This document shows, piece by piece, positions 1 through 8,846 of a DNA stretch of 64,000 bases (position 1 is its first letter; the number at the start of each line of letters is the position of its first letter). The position numbers and the translations under genes were made by a program. Below the pieces are notes generated by a model, which saw only the letters and a list, made by a program, of their open reading frames with translations, had not been told where the DNA came from and did no database searches. Origin of the DNA: SHVO01 sp964576515 (GTDB lineage: Bacteria > Pseudomonadota > Alphaproteobacteria > Rhodospirillales > Rhodospirillaceae); NCBI GenBank assembly GCA_964576515.1, contig CAZNUW010000006.1:62001-126000 (forward strand), given 5' to 3'.

Positions 1-33
1 ATCATCGCGACGATCCGGGCCGCGGTCGCTTAA
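1..33 (+). CDS. C-terminal end of an unidentified upstream gene (partial)
   Basis: An open frame entering from the left edge gives only ten residues (IIATIRAAVA) and a TAA at 31-33, 17 bp before the next ATG on the same strand. Too little is left to identify the protein. The helical ending and the position before a sugar dehydrogenase would fit a DegT-type sugar aminotransferase, but that is a guess from context. Confidence 0.4.
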   Translation: MIATIRAAVA

Positions 34-50
34 GGCGACCATCTGCGATC

Positions 51-956
51 ATGACATCGGCCTCTTCATTCGGAACGGACCCCTTCAAACTCGCGCTGGT
101 GGGCGCGGGCGCCATGGGCGCGAATTATGTGAAGGCGGTGCAAAGCGTGCCGGACGTGCGCATCACCGCCGTCGTCGATCCCGTTGTCGAACGCGCGAAC
201 GCCGTGGGCGCCGTGATCGGCGCGCGGGCGGCCCGAACGCTGGATCATGCCGGTGATTTCGACGCCGTGGTGGTCGCCGTGCCCAGCGCCGCCCATCGCG
301 CGGTGGCCGAGCCTTTGCTCCAACGCGGCGTGCCCTGCCTGGTGGAGAAACCTTTCGCGCTGACGGCCGAGGATTGCCGCGCGCTCATCGCCGCGGCCGG
401 AAAGACCTGCCTTCACGTGGGGCATGTAGAGCGATTCAACGCGGCTATTCAGGCTTTTCTGGCTCTCAATCTGCCGTACGGCGGCATTCGCGCGCTGACG
501 GCGCGGCGCATGAACGCCGGCAGCGCGCGCGTCGTCGATATCGACGTGGTGCAGGATTTGATGGTGCACGACATCGACGTCGTCATGGCGATCAAACAAA
601 TTCCCGTCGTGGAGGTCGCGGCGACCGGCGACAAGGATCACGCCGTCGCCGTGCTGACCTTTGCCGACGGCGCGACCGCCGAGGTGACCGCGAGCCGCAT
701 CACCGAAGGCCGCACGCGCGATCTGGCCGTGGAAATGAAAGACGGCGCCGTCTATGCGGCGGATTATATCCAGCGGACCCTGACCCGCGACGGCGCGGCC
801 CTCGAGGTGACCGGCGACGCCAACAACCTCGGCCGCCAGATGACAAGCTTCGCCCATGCCGTGCGCACGGGCGGCCGGACGGCCGTCAGCGGGGATGACG
901 CGCTCGCGGTCATGGAGGTAGTCTGGCGGGTACAGAAAGCGTTGGGGCTTTCGTAA
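51..956 (+). CDS. Gfo/Idh/MocA-family NAD(P)-dependent sugar dehydrogenase
   Basis: This 301-residue protein opens with a Rossmann dinucleotide-binding motif (LALVGAGAMGANY, about residues 14-26). It carries the family's EKP signature (LVEKPFALT, about 98-106) and a VGHVERFN segment (about 123-130). The EKP lysine is the usual catalytic or cofactor-contacting residue, and the HVERFN form is common in UDP-N-acetylhexosamine 3-dehydrogenases, so a nucleotide-sugar oxidation role is likely. Length is at the short end of the family (300-350). The CapD-like dehydratase and PglD-like transferase about 3-5 kb away support a glycan role. Exact substrate unknown; the family call is firm. Confidence 0.85.
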   Translation: MTSASSFGTDPFKLALVGAGAMGANYVKAVQSVPDVRITAVVDPVVERANAVGAVIGARAARTLDHAGDFDAVVVAVPSAAHRAVAEPLLQRGVPCLVEKPFALTAEDCRALIAAAGKTCLHVGHVERFNAAIQAFLALNLPYGGIRALTARRMNAGSARVVDIDVVQDLMVHDIDVVMAIKQIPVVEVAATGDKDHAVAVLTFADGATAEVTASRITEGRTRDLAVEMKDGAVYAADYIQRTLTRDGAALEVTGDANNLGRQMTSFAHAVRTGGRTAVSGDDALAVMEVVWRVQKALGLS

Positions 957-970
957 GCCGGGGGATACCC

Positions 971-2245
971 ATGAAGAAGGCGCCTGTCGTCGCGTGGTCG
1001 CTGTTCGACTTCGCGAATTCCGCCTTCACGACCATCATCGTGACATTCGTGTTCGCCGCCTACTTCGCGGAAGGCGTCGCCGTGGACGCGACCACCGGCG
1101 GCGGCCAGTGGAGTCTGGCCATGGCGCTCGCGGGCCTGATCATCGCCATTGTCAGCCCTATCGCGGGCGCCATCGCCGATCAGACCGGACGGCGCAAGCC
1201 GTGGTTGGCCGGCGTTTCGGTGATCTGCGTGACGGCGAGCGCAATGCTGTGGTTCGTGCGGCCCGATGCGGCCGATGTGCCGTGGGCGCTGACCTGGGTG
1301 GTGATCGCCGCCATTGGCTTCGAGATCGGGCTTCTTTTCTATAACGCGATGCTGCCCACGGTCGCGCCGCCGGCGATGCTGGGGCGCATCTCCGGCTGGG
1401 CCTGGGCGTTGGGCTACGCGGGCGGGTTGATCTCCTTGGTCATCGCGCTGTTCGTGTTCGTACAGGCCGACCCCGCGCCGTTTGGGTTGGATAAGGCGTC
1501 GGCCGAGCATGTGCGCGCGACGGCCCTTCTCGTGGCCGCGTGGTTCGCGGTGTTCGCGTTGCCCTTGTTCTTCTTCGTGAAGGAGGACGGACCGTCGATG
1601 CCGCTTGGACCGGCGATCGGACGCGGGCTGAAACAAATCGCCGAGACGTTCCGCAACGCGCGCAAACACCGCAATACGCTGCGATTCCTGATCGCGGCGA
1701 TGATCTATTCCGACGGCGTGCATACGGTGTTCGCGCTGGGCGGCGTTTATGCGGCGGTCGTGTTTGGGATGGAACTGGCCGATGTGATCGTGCTGGGCAT
1801 CGCGCTCAACGTCACGGCCGGGATCGGCGCATTCGCTTTTGGGTGGGTCGACGACAAGGTGGGCTCGAAGCTCACGATCTCCATTTCGTTGATTGGGTTG
1901 ATCGTAACCACGCTTGGGATCTTGTTTGCCCCGACAGTCACCTTTTTCTGGATCGCCGCGCTCGTGATGAGCACGTTCATGGGCCCGGTGCAGGCGGCGA
2001 GCCGCACGATGATGGCGCGGCTTGCGCCGCCTGAGATGCGCGGCGAGATGTTCGGACTGTTCTCGCTGTCGGGAAAAGTGACCGCTTTCGCGGGGCCGGC
2101 GCTCGTCGGCTGGCTGGCGCTGACAACCGGCAGCTACCGCGCCGGAATGGCCGTGGTGACGGTGTTCCTGGTGATCGGCTTCGTGATCCTGCGCGGCGTC
2201 AAAGAAGGTGGATCGGAAGAAATGGGGTCAGACTCCATTAATTAA
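971..2245 (+). CDS. UMF1-type MFS transporter (Atg22-like)
   Basis: A 424-residue polytopic membrane protein beginning VVAWSLFDFANSAF, the hallmark N-terminus of UMF1/Atg22-like major facilitator proteins. About 12 hydrophobic segments are visible, with an RRKPW loop after the second or third helix. It starts 14 bp after the sugar dehydrogenase with a GGGGGAT ribosome site, so the two are probably cotranscribed. The last residues (MGSDSIN) and the TAA are encoded by one arm of a palindromic repeat at 2224-2260, so the native C-terminus has apparently been replaced by repeat sequence. Substrate unknown. Confidence 0.85.
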   Translation: MKKAPVVAWSLFDFANSAFTTIIVTFVFAAYFAEGVAVDATTGGGQWSLAMALAGLIIAIVSPIAGAIADQTGRRKPWLAGVSVICVTASAMLWFVRPDAADVPWALTWVVIAAIGFEIGLLFYNAMLPTVAPPAMLGRISGWAWALGYAGGLISLVIALFVFVQADPAPFGLDKASAEHVRATALLVAAWFAVFALPLFFFVKEDGPSMPLGPAIGRGLKQIAETFRNARKHRNTLRFLIAAMIYSDGVHTVFALGGVYAAVVFGMELADVIVLGIALNVTAGIGAFAFGWVDDKVGSKLTISISLIGLIVTTLGILFAPTVTFFWIAALVMSTFMGPVQAASRTMMARLAPPEMRGEMFGLFSLSGKVTAFAGPALVGWLALTTGSYRAGMAVVTVFLVIGFVILRGVKEGGSEEMGSDSIN

Positions 2246-2260
2246 ATGGAGTCTGACCCC
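2224..2260. repeat. Palindromic repeat GGGGTCAGACTCC, copy 1 (also a possible bidirectional terminator)
   Basis: GGGGTCAGACTCC at 2224-2236 is mirrored by GGAGTCTGACCCC at 2248-2260. Extra A/T pairs bring the stem to 16 bp (2224-2239 with 2245-2260) around a 5-nt loop. It sits between the convergent MFS and purH genes and supplies the MFS stop codon. The same word recurs at 31562-31574. Such GGGGTCAGACTCC elements are dispersed in many bacterial genomes. There is no strong T-tract, so terminator function is uncertain. Confidence 0.75.
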
Positions 2261-2281
2261 AAATTCTGTGCTCGCAAATTC

Positions 2282-3853
2282 TTAGTGCCGGAAGTGGCGC
2301 ATGCCGGTGAAGACCATGGCCAGACCCTTGTCGTCGGCGGCTTTGATGACGTCCTCGTCCTTGATCGAGCCGCCCGGTTGGGCGACGGCGACCGCGCCGG
2401 CTTCGGCGGTGACCAGAAGGCCGTCCGGGAACGGGAAGAAGGCGTCCGAGGCGACCACCGACCCTTCGGTGAGGGCGCCAGAAGCGCCCAAAGCCTGCGC
2501 GGCGTCCTTCGACTTTGAGAAGGCGATTCGCGCCGAGTCGATTCGGCTCATCTGTCCCGCCCCGATGCCGACGGTGGCGCCGTTCTTCACATAGACGATG
2601 GCGTTGGACTTCACGTGTTTGCAGACCGTGAAGGCGAAGACCAGATCGTCGAGCTGCTGTTCGGTCGGCTTCACTTTCGTCACGACCTTGAGATCGGCCT
2701 TGGTGATGCGGCCGTTGTCGCGGCCCTGCACGAGATAACCGCCGGCGACATTGCGCACGGTGCGGCCCGCGGCCATCACGTCCGGCAAACCATCGGTGAT
2801 GAGCAGGCGCAGGTTCTTCTTCTTGGCGAACAGCGCGCGCGCCTCGTCGTCCGCGCCGGGCGCGATCACGACTTCGGTGAAAAGCTCGGTGATCTTCGCC
2901 GCCGTGCGACCGTCGATGGGACGGTTGAGGGCGATGATGCCGCCGAAGGCCGAGACAGGATCGCACACGAGGGCCTTGGTGTAGGCGTCGAGACAATCCG
3001 CGCCGAGCGCCACGCCGCAAGGATTGGCGTGTTTGATGATGGCGCAGGCGGGCGTCGTGAACTCCGCCACCAATTCGTAAGCCGCGTCGGTGTCGTTGAT
3101 GTTGTTGTAGCTGAGCTCCTTGCCCTGCACCTGCACGGCGGCGGCCACGCCCGCGCGTTTTTCGCCGGTGACGTAGAGCGCCGCGGTCTGGTGCGGGTTC
3201 TCGCCGTAGCGCAAGGTCTGCTTGAGCGATCCCGCGAAGGAGAGCCAGCGCGGAAATTCTTCCTTCAGTTCGCCCGCGAACCAGGTGGAGATGGCGGCGT
3301 CATAAGCGGCCGTGCGGGCGTAGGCGCGCGCGGCGAGCGCCTTGCGTGTCGCCTCCGTCACCGCGCCCTTGTTCGCTTTCATGTCGGCTTCGACCACGGC
3401 GTAGTCCGCCGTATCGACCACCACCGCAACGCCCGCGTGGTTCTTGGCCGCCGCGCGGATCATCGCCGGGCCGCCGATGTCGATGTTCTCGACGCAGGTA
3501 TCGAAGTCCGCGCCGCGCGCGACGGTTTGCTCGAACGGATAGAGATTCACGACAACAAGATCGATGGGCGCGATCTTGTGCGCGGCCATGGTCTGTTCAT
3601 GCTCGGCGTTGCCGCGGATTCCGAGAATGCCGCCGTGCACCATGGGGTGCAGCGTCTTCACGCGGCCGTCGAGCATTTCCGGAAAGCCGGTGACCTCGGA
3701 CACATCGCGCACGGGAAGTTTCGCGTCGCGCAAGGCTTTGGCGGTCCCGCCGGTGGAGATCAACTCGACGCCCTGGCCGTGCAGGAAGGTTGCGAAGTCG
3801 ATCAGTCCGGTCTTGTCGGACACGGAGAACAGGGCGCGGCGAATGGCGGTCAT
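2282..3853 (-). CDS. purH: Bifunctional AICAR formyltransferase / IMP cyclohydrolase
   Basis: A 523-residue protein for the last two steps of de novo purine synthesis (AICAR to FAICAR to IMP). The N-terminal MGS-like cyclohydrolase domain (about 1-195) begins RRALFSVSDKTGLIDFA and carries the STGGTAK motif. The C-terminal transformylase (about 200-523) shows LRYGENPHQTAALY and the catalytic Lys-His in IIKHANPCGVA. Length is normal (about 520-530). The ATG is at 3851-3853. It lies 74 bp downstream of the CapD-like gene on the same strand, although the functions are unrelated. Confidence 0.97.
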   Translation of the reverse strand: MTAIRRALFSVSDKTGLIDFATFLHGQGVELISTGGTAKALRDAKLPVRDVSEVTGFPEMLDGRVKTLHPMVHGGILGIRGNAEHEQTMAAHKIAPIDLVVVNLYPFEQTVARGADFDTCVENIDIGGPAMIRAAAKNHAGVAVVVDTADYAVVEADMKANKGAVTEATRKALAARAYARTAAYDAAISTWFAGELKEEFPRWLSFAGSLKQTLRYGENPHQTAALYVTGEKRAGVAAAVQVQGKELSYNNINDTDAAYELVAEFTTPACAIIKHANPCGVALGADCLDAYTKALVCDPVSAFGGIIALNRPIDGRTAAKITELFTEVVIAPGADDEARALFAKKKNLRLLITDGLPDVMAAGRTVRNVAGGYLVQGRDNGRITKADLKVVTKVKPTEQQLDDLVFAFTVCKHVKSNAIVYVKNGATVGIGAGQMSRIDSARIAFSKSKDAAQALGASGALTEGSVVASDAFFPFPDGLLVTAEAGAVAVAQPGGSIKDEDVIKAADDKGLAMVFTGMRHFRH

Positions 3854-3927
3854 GATGTCTCGCGGGTCGGAGGGTGGGGCAATGAGCGCGGTTTAGCATG
3901 GCGCGCGCGCCGACCGGGAGGGTGAAA

Positions 3928-5895
3928 TTACTTAATCACCTTAAGATGCGGTCGGCCCGCGACGGGCCCGGCGCGCTGGAGTTCGGGCACCATCTCCTTG
4001 ACGATGGCGAACGCGGCCGCTTCGTCCCGGCGCCGGCAGGCATCCTCGAGCGCGGCGAACCGCGTCGCCACGGCGGCGTTGTCGAGGGTGCGGGGCTGGG
4101 CGAGCAGGATGCCGCCCATATCGGTGGCCACCAGCGGCTCCTGGCCGTGGAACAGCTCTTCCTTCAGCTTTTCCCCCGGACGCAGGCCGGTGATCTTGAT
4201 GTCGATATCCACGCCGACGGTCTTTCCGGCGAGGCGGATCATCTGCCGGGCAAGGTCCATGATCTTCACCGGCGGGCCCATGTCGAGCACGTGGATCACA
4301 CCTTCGTCGGAGCGGATGCGCCCAAGGGCCGCGGCCTGCAAGACCAGTTCGACCGCTTCGCGCACGGTCATGAAGTAACGCTCAACCTCGGGATGGGTGA
4401 CGGTGAGCGGGCCGCCGTCGGCGAGCTGGCGCTGGAACAAGGGCACGACGGAGCCCGCGGAGCCCAGCACGTTGCCGAAGCGCACCGTGATGAAACGTGT
4501 GCCGGCGTGACGCAGGTCGGCCGACTGGCAATACATCTCGGCGATGCGCTTGGACGCGCCCATGACGTTATGGGGATTGACCGCCTTGTCGGTGGAGATC
4601 AGCACCATCGCCGCGACGCCCACGGCAATGGAGGCCTCGGCCACGTTGCGCGTGCCGAGCGCGTTGGTGAGCAGGCCTTCGATGGGATTGGTCTCAACCA
4701 TCGGCACATGTTTGAGCGCCGCGGCGTGGAACACGAGATCGGGACGTTCGCGGTTCAGGATGTCACGGATACGCTCGGCGTCGCGCACATCGGCGAGAAT
4801 GGTGGTGCACGACAGCGACGGATGGCGCTGACGAATCTCAAGGTCGACGGAATAGAGATTGAACTCGCCGTTGTCGACGAGGGTGAGATGCACAGGCCCC
4901 GCGTCGGAGATCTGACGCACCAGTTCGGAGCCGATGGAACCGCCCGCGCCGGTGATGAGCACGCGCCGCGCGTTGATCATGTTGGTCATCGCCACGCGGT
5001 CGAGGCGCGCCTGCGGACGGCCCAGCAGATCCTCGATGGCGATGGGACGCGGCTTGAAATCGGTCGTGTCGTAGGCTTGCAGGTCCGTCGGCGGCGGCAC
5101 GCGCACGAGCTGGCACGCCACGTCCTCCGCCGCGGCCAGAAGGCGCTGCACCTCGGCTCCGTCGTGGGTGGGCGTCACCAGGACAAGTTTCTCCGGCTTC
5201 TCGCCGCGCCGCGCGAGCGCGTTCACGACCCGCACGATGTCGTCCTCGCGCCCGAGGATCTCGACGCCGTGGATCACCTGGCCGAGGCGGTCGCCGCCCA
5301 CGCCGTCGGCCGCGGCCACCATGCCGACCACGCGCACCGCGGTCGCGGGATCGCGCGACGCGGCGCGGATGAAGTGCTCGGCTTCGGCGCCCGCGCCGAC
5401 CAGAAGCACCGGCGTACCCGTGGGCGCGCGGCGCATCAGACCGCGCATCTGGCCGTCGCGCGCGATGCGATAAAGAAGCCGCGGTCCGGCGAGGAAAGCC
5501 ACGAGCACGAACCAGGCGATGACGGGCATCGAGCGCGGCAGCGATTCCAGGCGCGTCAGCCAGAACCAGACCGGCAGGAAGACCGCGACCACCAGGGTCG
5601 CGGTGCGCAGGATGTTGAAGGCGTCCTTCGCCGAGACGTATTCCCACATGTGCCGGTAGATGCCGGTGACGAGATAGACCACGGCCGCGACGGCGGCGAA
5701 GACCCCCGCCACCTCGAGGACTTCCGGCCGGTCGGTGAAGAAGGTCCAGGAAAGCTCCTCGAACAGGCGCAGGCCGAAGGCCGCGACCACGGCGAGAAAC
5801 GCCATGGCGACGTCGAACGCGAAAACGCCCAGGTTCCGCGGCTGCAAAAGATGCAGCAGGGCCAAGGGCGCGCGCTTGCGTGTCACGTCGGTCAA
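3928..5895 (-). CDS. CapD/WbpM/PglF-type membrane nucleotide-sugar 4,6-dehydratase
   Basis: This 655-residue protein has four or five N-terminal membrane helices (about 15-140), then a first Rossmann domain (VLLVGAGAEAEHF, about 165), then an extended SDR domain starting VLITGAGGSIGSEL (about 310). The STDKAVNPHNVMGASKR segment is the diagnostic active-site region of UDP-GlcNAc 4,6-dehydratases. Such enzymes make the 4-keto-6-deoxy intermediate for bacillosamine, QuiNAc or FucNAc in surface glycans. The adjacent PglD-like acyltransferase points to an N-acylated amino sugar. The start is a TTG; a GTG at 5886 is an alternative. The specific product cannot be read from sequence. Confidence 0.9.
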   Translation of the reverse strand: MTDVTRKRAPLALLHLLQPRNLGVFAFDVAMAFLAVVAAFGLRLFEELSWTFFTDRPEVLEVAGVFAAVAAVVYLVTGIYRHMWEYVSAKDAFNILRTATLVVAVFLPVWFWLTRLESLPRSMPVIAWFVLVAFLAGPRLLYRIARDGQMRGLMRRAPTGTPVLLVGAGAEAEHFIRAASRDPATAVRVVGMVAAADGVGGDRLGQVIHGVEILGREDDIVRVVNALARRGEKPEKLVLVTPTHDGAEVQRLLAAAEDVACQLVRVPPPTDLQAYDTTDFKPRPIAIEDLLGRPQARLDRVAMTNMINARRVLITGAGGSIGSELVRQISDAGPVHLTLVDNGEFNLYSVDLEIRQRHPSLSCTTILADVRDAERIRDILNRERPDLVFHAAALKHVPMVETNPIEGLLTNALGTRNVAEASIAVGVAAMVLISTDKAVNPHNVMGASKRIAEMYCQSADLRHAGTRFITVRFGNVLGSAGSVVPLFQRQLADGGPLTVTHPEVERYFMTVREAVELVLQAAALGRIRSDEGVIHVLDMGPPVKIMDLARQMIRLAGKTVGVDIDIKITGLRPGEKLKEELFHGQEPLVATDMGGILLAQPRTLDNAAVATRFAALEDACRRRDEAAAFAIVKEMVPELQRAGPVAGRPHLKVIK

Positions 5896-6005
5896 AGGGC
5901 GGACTTCTCGTCGAAAAGAGCGGGCAACAGTGTAACCCAGAGTCGGAATCGGCGCAAAATCAGCCGATCTTCTAAGGCGTTACCACCATAACGACTATCG
6001 CCGCT

Positions 6006-6686
6006 TCAAGGTTGCAGCCATGTGGGGCGCTCACCCCCGGTCCGGATGGTCTTGCCCAGGACGGTGGCCCCTTCCGGCACGTCCGTCACCACGGTCGCCC
6101 CGGCCCCGATCAGGGCCCGCGCCCCGATACTGACCCCGGGCACCACCACCGCGCCCGCGCCGATGTGGGAGTCCTCGCCCACCACAACCCCGCCGCAGAG
6201 CACGGCCGCCGGGGCGATGTGACAGTGGTCGCCGATGCGGCAGTCGTGATCGATCTGGGCGCCCGTGTTGATGATGGTGTTCGCGCCGATGACGCTGCCC
6301 GGGTGGACGATGGCCCCGGTGATCACCTGGATGCCTTCGCTCAGGAGCGCGCGGGGGGACACGACGGCGTCCGGGCTGATGACGGTTTCGAAGCGGTAGC
6401 CCTTTTCCTTGAAGAGCGCATAGAGCGCGCGGCGGGGCCCAAGGCCCGCGTCGCCCGTGCGCGGCGTATTGCCCAGGGCGTTGAGAAGGACCACGCCGGC
6501 AGGGTCGCGCGCGAGCGCGGCCTCGCGCCCGCCGACGATGGGCACATGATCGAGGGTTGTGCCGTGCAAGGCCGCGTCGTCATCGGTCAGAGCGGCAACG
6601 GCGCGGCCGGCGCGGCGCAGGATGTCGATCAGCACCCGGGCGTGACCGCCGGCGCAGAGCACAAGAATCTCGGGAGACGTTGTCAT
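6006..6686 (-). CDS. PglD/NeuD-type sugar O/N-acyltransferase
   Basis: A 226-residue protein with a short Rossmann-like N-terminal domain (LVLCAGGHARVLIDIL) followed by left-handed beta-helix hexapeptide repeats (about 110-205), including INTGAQIDHDCRIGDH, whose His is the likely catalytic base. This is the NeuD/PglD architecture, which acetylates sialic acids or UDP-4-amino sugars. The frame is open further upstream, but homology begins at the ATG at 6684-6686 and this leaves 103 bp for divergent promoters with gmd. It lies 110 bp before the CapD-like gene on the same strand, so dehydratase and acyltransferase probably act in one amino-sugar pathway. Confidence 0.88.
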   Translation of the reverse strand: MTTSPEILVLCAGGHARVLIDILRRAGRAVAALTDDDAALHGTTLDHVPIVGGREAALARDPAGVVLLNALGNTPRTGDAGLGPRRALYALFKEKGYRFETVISPDAVVSPRALLSEGIQVITGAIVHPGSVIGANTIINTGAQIDHDCRIGDHCHIAPAAVLCGGVVVGEDSHIGAGAVVVPGVSIGARALIGAGATVVTDVPEGATVLGKTIRTGGERPTWLQP

Positions 6687-6789
6687 CGGCGATGCGGACG
6701 CAAGAAAGTGGAGGCCATCATTGAGCGTTAAGACGTTTCGAGACATAGTGCCAGCCAAAATCTCCCGCGTTCTCGCCTCTGGATTCCGC

Positions 6790-7884
6790 ATGGCCAAAAA
6801 AACATCGAAAAAGCCGGGACAAAAAGTCGCGCTGATCACCGGCGTCACCGGCCAGGACGGCGCCTATCTCGCCGAATTCCTGCTCAAGAAGGGCTATGTG
6901 GTGCACGGCGTGAAGCGCCGTTCGTCGTCGTTCAATACGGGCCGTATCGATCACCTGTACGAGGATTCCCATAAACGCGGCGTGCGGTTCTTCCTGCATT
7001 ACGGCGATATGACGGATGCGACGAACCTGATCCGCCTGGTGCAGGAAGTGCAGCCCGACGAGATCTATAACCTCGCCGCCCAGAGCCATGTACATGTGAG
7101 CTTCGAGACGCCCGAATACACCGCGAATTCCGACGGGCTGGGACCGCTGCGTCTTCTGGAAGCGATGCGTATCCTCGGTCTCAAGGACAAGACGCGGTTC
7201 TACCAGGCGTCGACGTCGGAGCTGTACGGCCTGGTGCAGGAGACCCCGCAGACCGAGAAGACGCCGTTCTATCCGCGCTCGCCTTACGCCGCGGCGAAAC
7301 TCTACGCCTACTGGATCACGGTGAATTACCGCGAGGCGTACGGTTATCACGCCTCCAACGGCATCCTGTTCAATCACGAGAGCCCCTTGCGCGGAGAGAC
7401 CTTCGTCACGCGCAAGATCACGCGCGCGGTGGCGGCGATCGAACTCGGCCTTCAGGATAAAGTGTATCTCGGCAATCTGGACGCCAAGCGCGATTGGGGC
7501 CACGCCCGCGATTACGTGGAAGGCATGTGGAAGATCCTGCAACAGAAGACGCCGGACGATTATGTGCTCGCGACAGGCGAGACCCATGCGGTGCGCGAGT
7601 TCGTCGAACTCGCCTTCGCCGAGGTGGGCCGCGCGATCAAATGGAAAGGCAAGGGCGCGGCGGAGAAGGGCATCGACGCGAGGACCGGACAGGTTCTGGT
7701 CGAGGTCGATCCGCGCTATTTCCGCCCGACGGAAGTCGATCTCCTGCTCGGCAACCCCGCCAAGGCGCGCAAGGTGCTGGGCTGGAAGCACAAGACCTCG
7801 TTCAAGACCATGGTGAAGGAAATGGTCGCCGCGGATCTCGCAACGGTGAAAGCCGAGGCCATGCGCTTCGGCCGGCATGAATAG
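6790..7884 (+). CDS. gmd: GDP-mannose 4,6-dehydratase
   Basis: A 364-residue SDR enzyme converting GDP-D-mannose to GDP-4-keto-6-deoxymannose, first step of GDP-L-fucose synthesis. Seen: the nucleotide motif ALITGVTGQDGAYLAEF, the STSELYG active-site segment and YAAAKLYAYW with the catalytic Tyr and Lys. Length matches the family (about 345-375). The ATG at 6790 fits homologues but lacks a clear ribosome site. A TTG at 6721 has GGAGG six bases upstream and would add 23 residues. The stop touches the next ATG (TAGATG), so gmd and fcl are translated together. Confidence 0.95.
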   Translation: MAKKTSKKPGQKVALITGVTGQDGAYLAEFLLKKGYVVHGVKRRSSSFNTGRIDHLYEDSHKRGVRFFLHYGDMTDATNLIRLVQEVQPDEIYNLAAQSHVHVSFETPEYTANSDGLGPLRLLEAMRILGLKDKTRFYQASTSELYGLVQETPQTEKTPFYPRSPYAAAKLYAYWITVNYREAYGYHASNGILFNHESPLRGETFVTRKITRAVAAIELGLQDKVYLGNLDAKRDWGHARDYVEGMWKILQQKTPDDYVLATGETHAVREFVELAFAEVGRAIKWKGKGAAEKGIDARTGQVLVEVDPRYFRPTEVDLLLGNPAKARKVLGWKHKTSFKTMVKEMVAADLATVKAEAMRFGRHE

Positions 7885-8838
7885 ATGACGGCCGCGTATT
7901 CCTTAAACGGTAAGCGCGTCTGGGTGGCAGGCCACCGGGGCATGGTGGGCAGCGCGTTGGTGCGCCGCCTCGCCCGCGAGAACTGCACGGTGCTTTCAGC
8001 GACGCGCGCGGAATTGAATCTGACGCGCCAGGCCGACGTGGAGGCCTGGGTGCGCGCGCAGAAACCCGACGCCGTGTTCCTGGCCGCCGCCGTGGTGGGC
8101 GGCATCGTCGCCAACGACACCCGGCCCGCGGAGTTCCTGACCGACAACCTTCAGATCCAGACGAACATCATCGCGAGCGCGCACGAAACCGGCGTCGAAA
8201 AGCTGTTGTTCCTGGGCTCGAGCTGCATCTACCCGCGCTTGGCCCCGCAGCCGATGAACGAAGACGCGCTTCTGACCGGGCCCCTGGAGCCGACGAACCA
8301 GTGGTACGCCATCGCGAAGATCGCGGGCGTCAAACAATGCCAGGCCTATCGGCGCGCCTACGGCCGCGACTTCATCAGCGTCATGCCCACCAACCTTTAC
8401 GGACCCGGCGACAATTTCGATCTGACGTCGAGCCATGTGCTGCCGGCCCTGATTGCAAAAGCGCACACCGCGAAGACGACGGGCGCGGACAATCTCACCT
8501 TGTGGGGGACCGGCACGCCGCGCCGTGAATTCCTGCATGTGGACGATCTGGCCGACGCCTGTGTGCACTTGATGAAGACCTATTCCGACGAAGGGCTGGT
8601 CAACGTCGGCGTGGGCGCGGACGTGACCATCCGCGAACTGGCCGAAATGATCGCCGACGTCGTGGGGTTCAAAGGCAGTTTCATCTTCGACGCCACCAAA
8701 CCCGACGGCACGCCGCGCAAGTTGCTGGACGTGAGCCGCATCCACGCCTTGGGATGGACGGCGAAGACGGATCTGCGCGCCGGGATCGCCGCGACCTACG
8801 ACTGGTATCGCCAAAACATCGCCACCGCCGCCGAGTAA
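7885..8838 (+). CDS. fcl: GDP-L-fucose synthase
   Basis: This 317-residue SDR epimerase/reductase turns GDP-4-keto-6-deoxymannose into GDP-L-fucose with NADPH. Its GHRGMVGSALVRRL nucleotide motif, GSSCIYPRLAPQPM segment and catalytic YAIAKIAG (Tyr-X3-Lys) are all in place, as is PTNLYGPGDNFD. Length equals that of the E. coli enzyme within a few residues. It begins immediately after the gmd stop. GDP-fucose would feed O-antigen, capsule or exopolysaccharide assembly, but no glycosyltransferase is present in this window. Confidence 0.96.
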   Translation: MTAAYSLNGKRVWVAGHRGMVGSALVRRLARENCTVLSATRAELNLTRQADVEAWVRAQKPDAVFLAAAVVGGIVANDTRPAEFLTDNLQIQTNIIASAHETGVEKLLFLGSSCIYPRLAPQPMNEDALLTGPLEPTNQWYAIAKIAGVKQCQAYRRAYGRDFISVMPTNLYGPGDNFDLTSSHVLPALIAKAHTAKTTGADNLTLWGTGTPRREFLHVDDLADACVHLMKTYSDEGLVNVGVGADVTIRELAEMIADVVGFKGSFIFDATKPDGTPRKLLDVSRIHALGWTAKTDLRAGIAATYDWYRQNIATAAE

Positions 8839-8846
8839 GACACGTA

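Noticed and set aside
3898..5991. 697-residue open frame on the plus strand opposite the CapD-like gene
   Set aside because: Exact antisense of a clear protein family member; composition rich in His/Arg/Gly/Asp as expected of the complementary strand in high-GC DNA.
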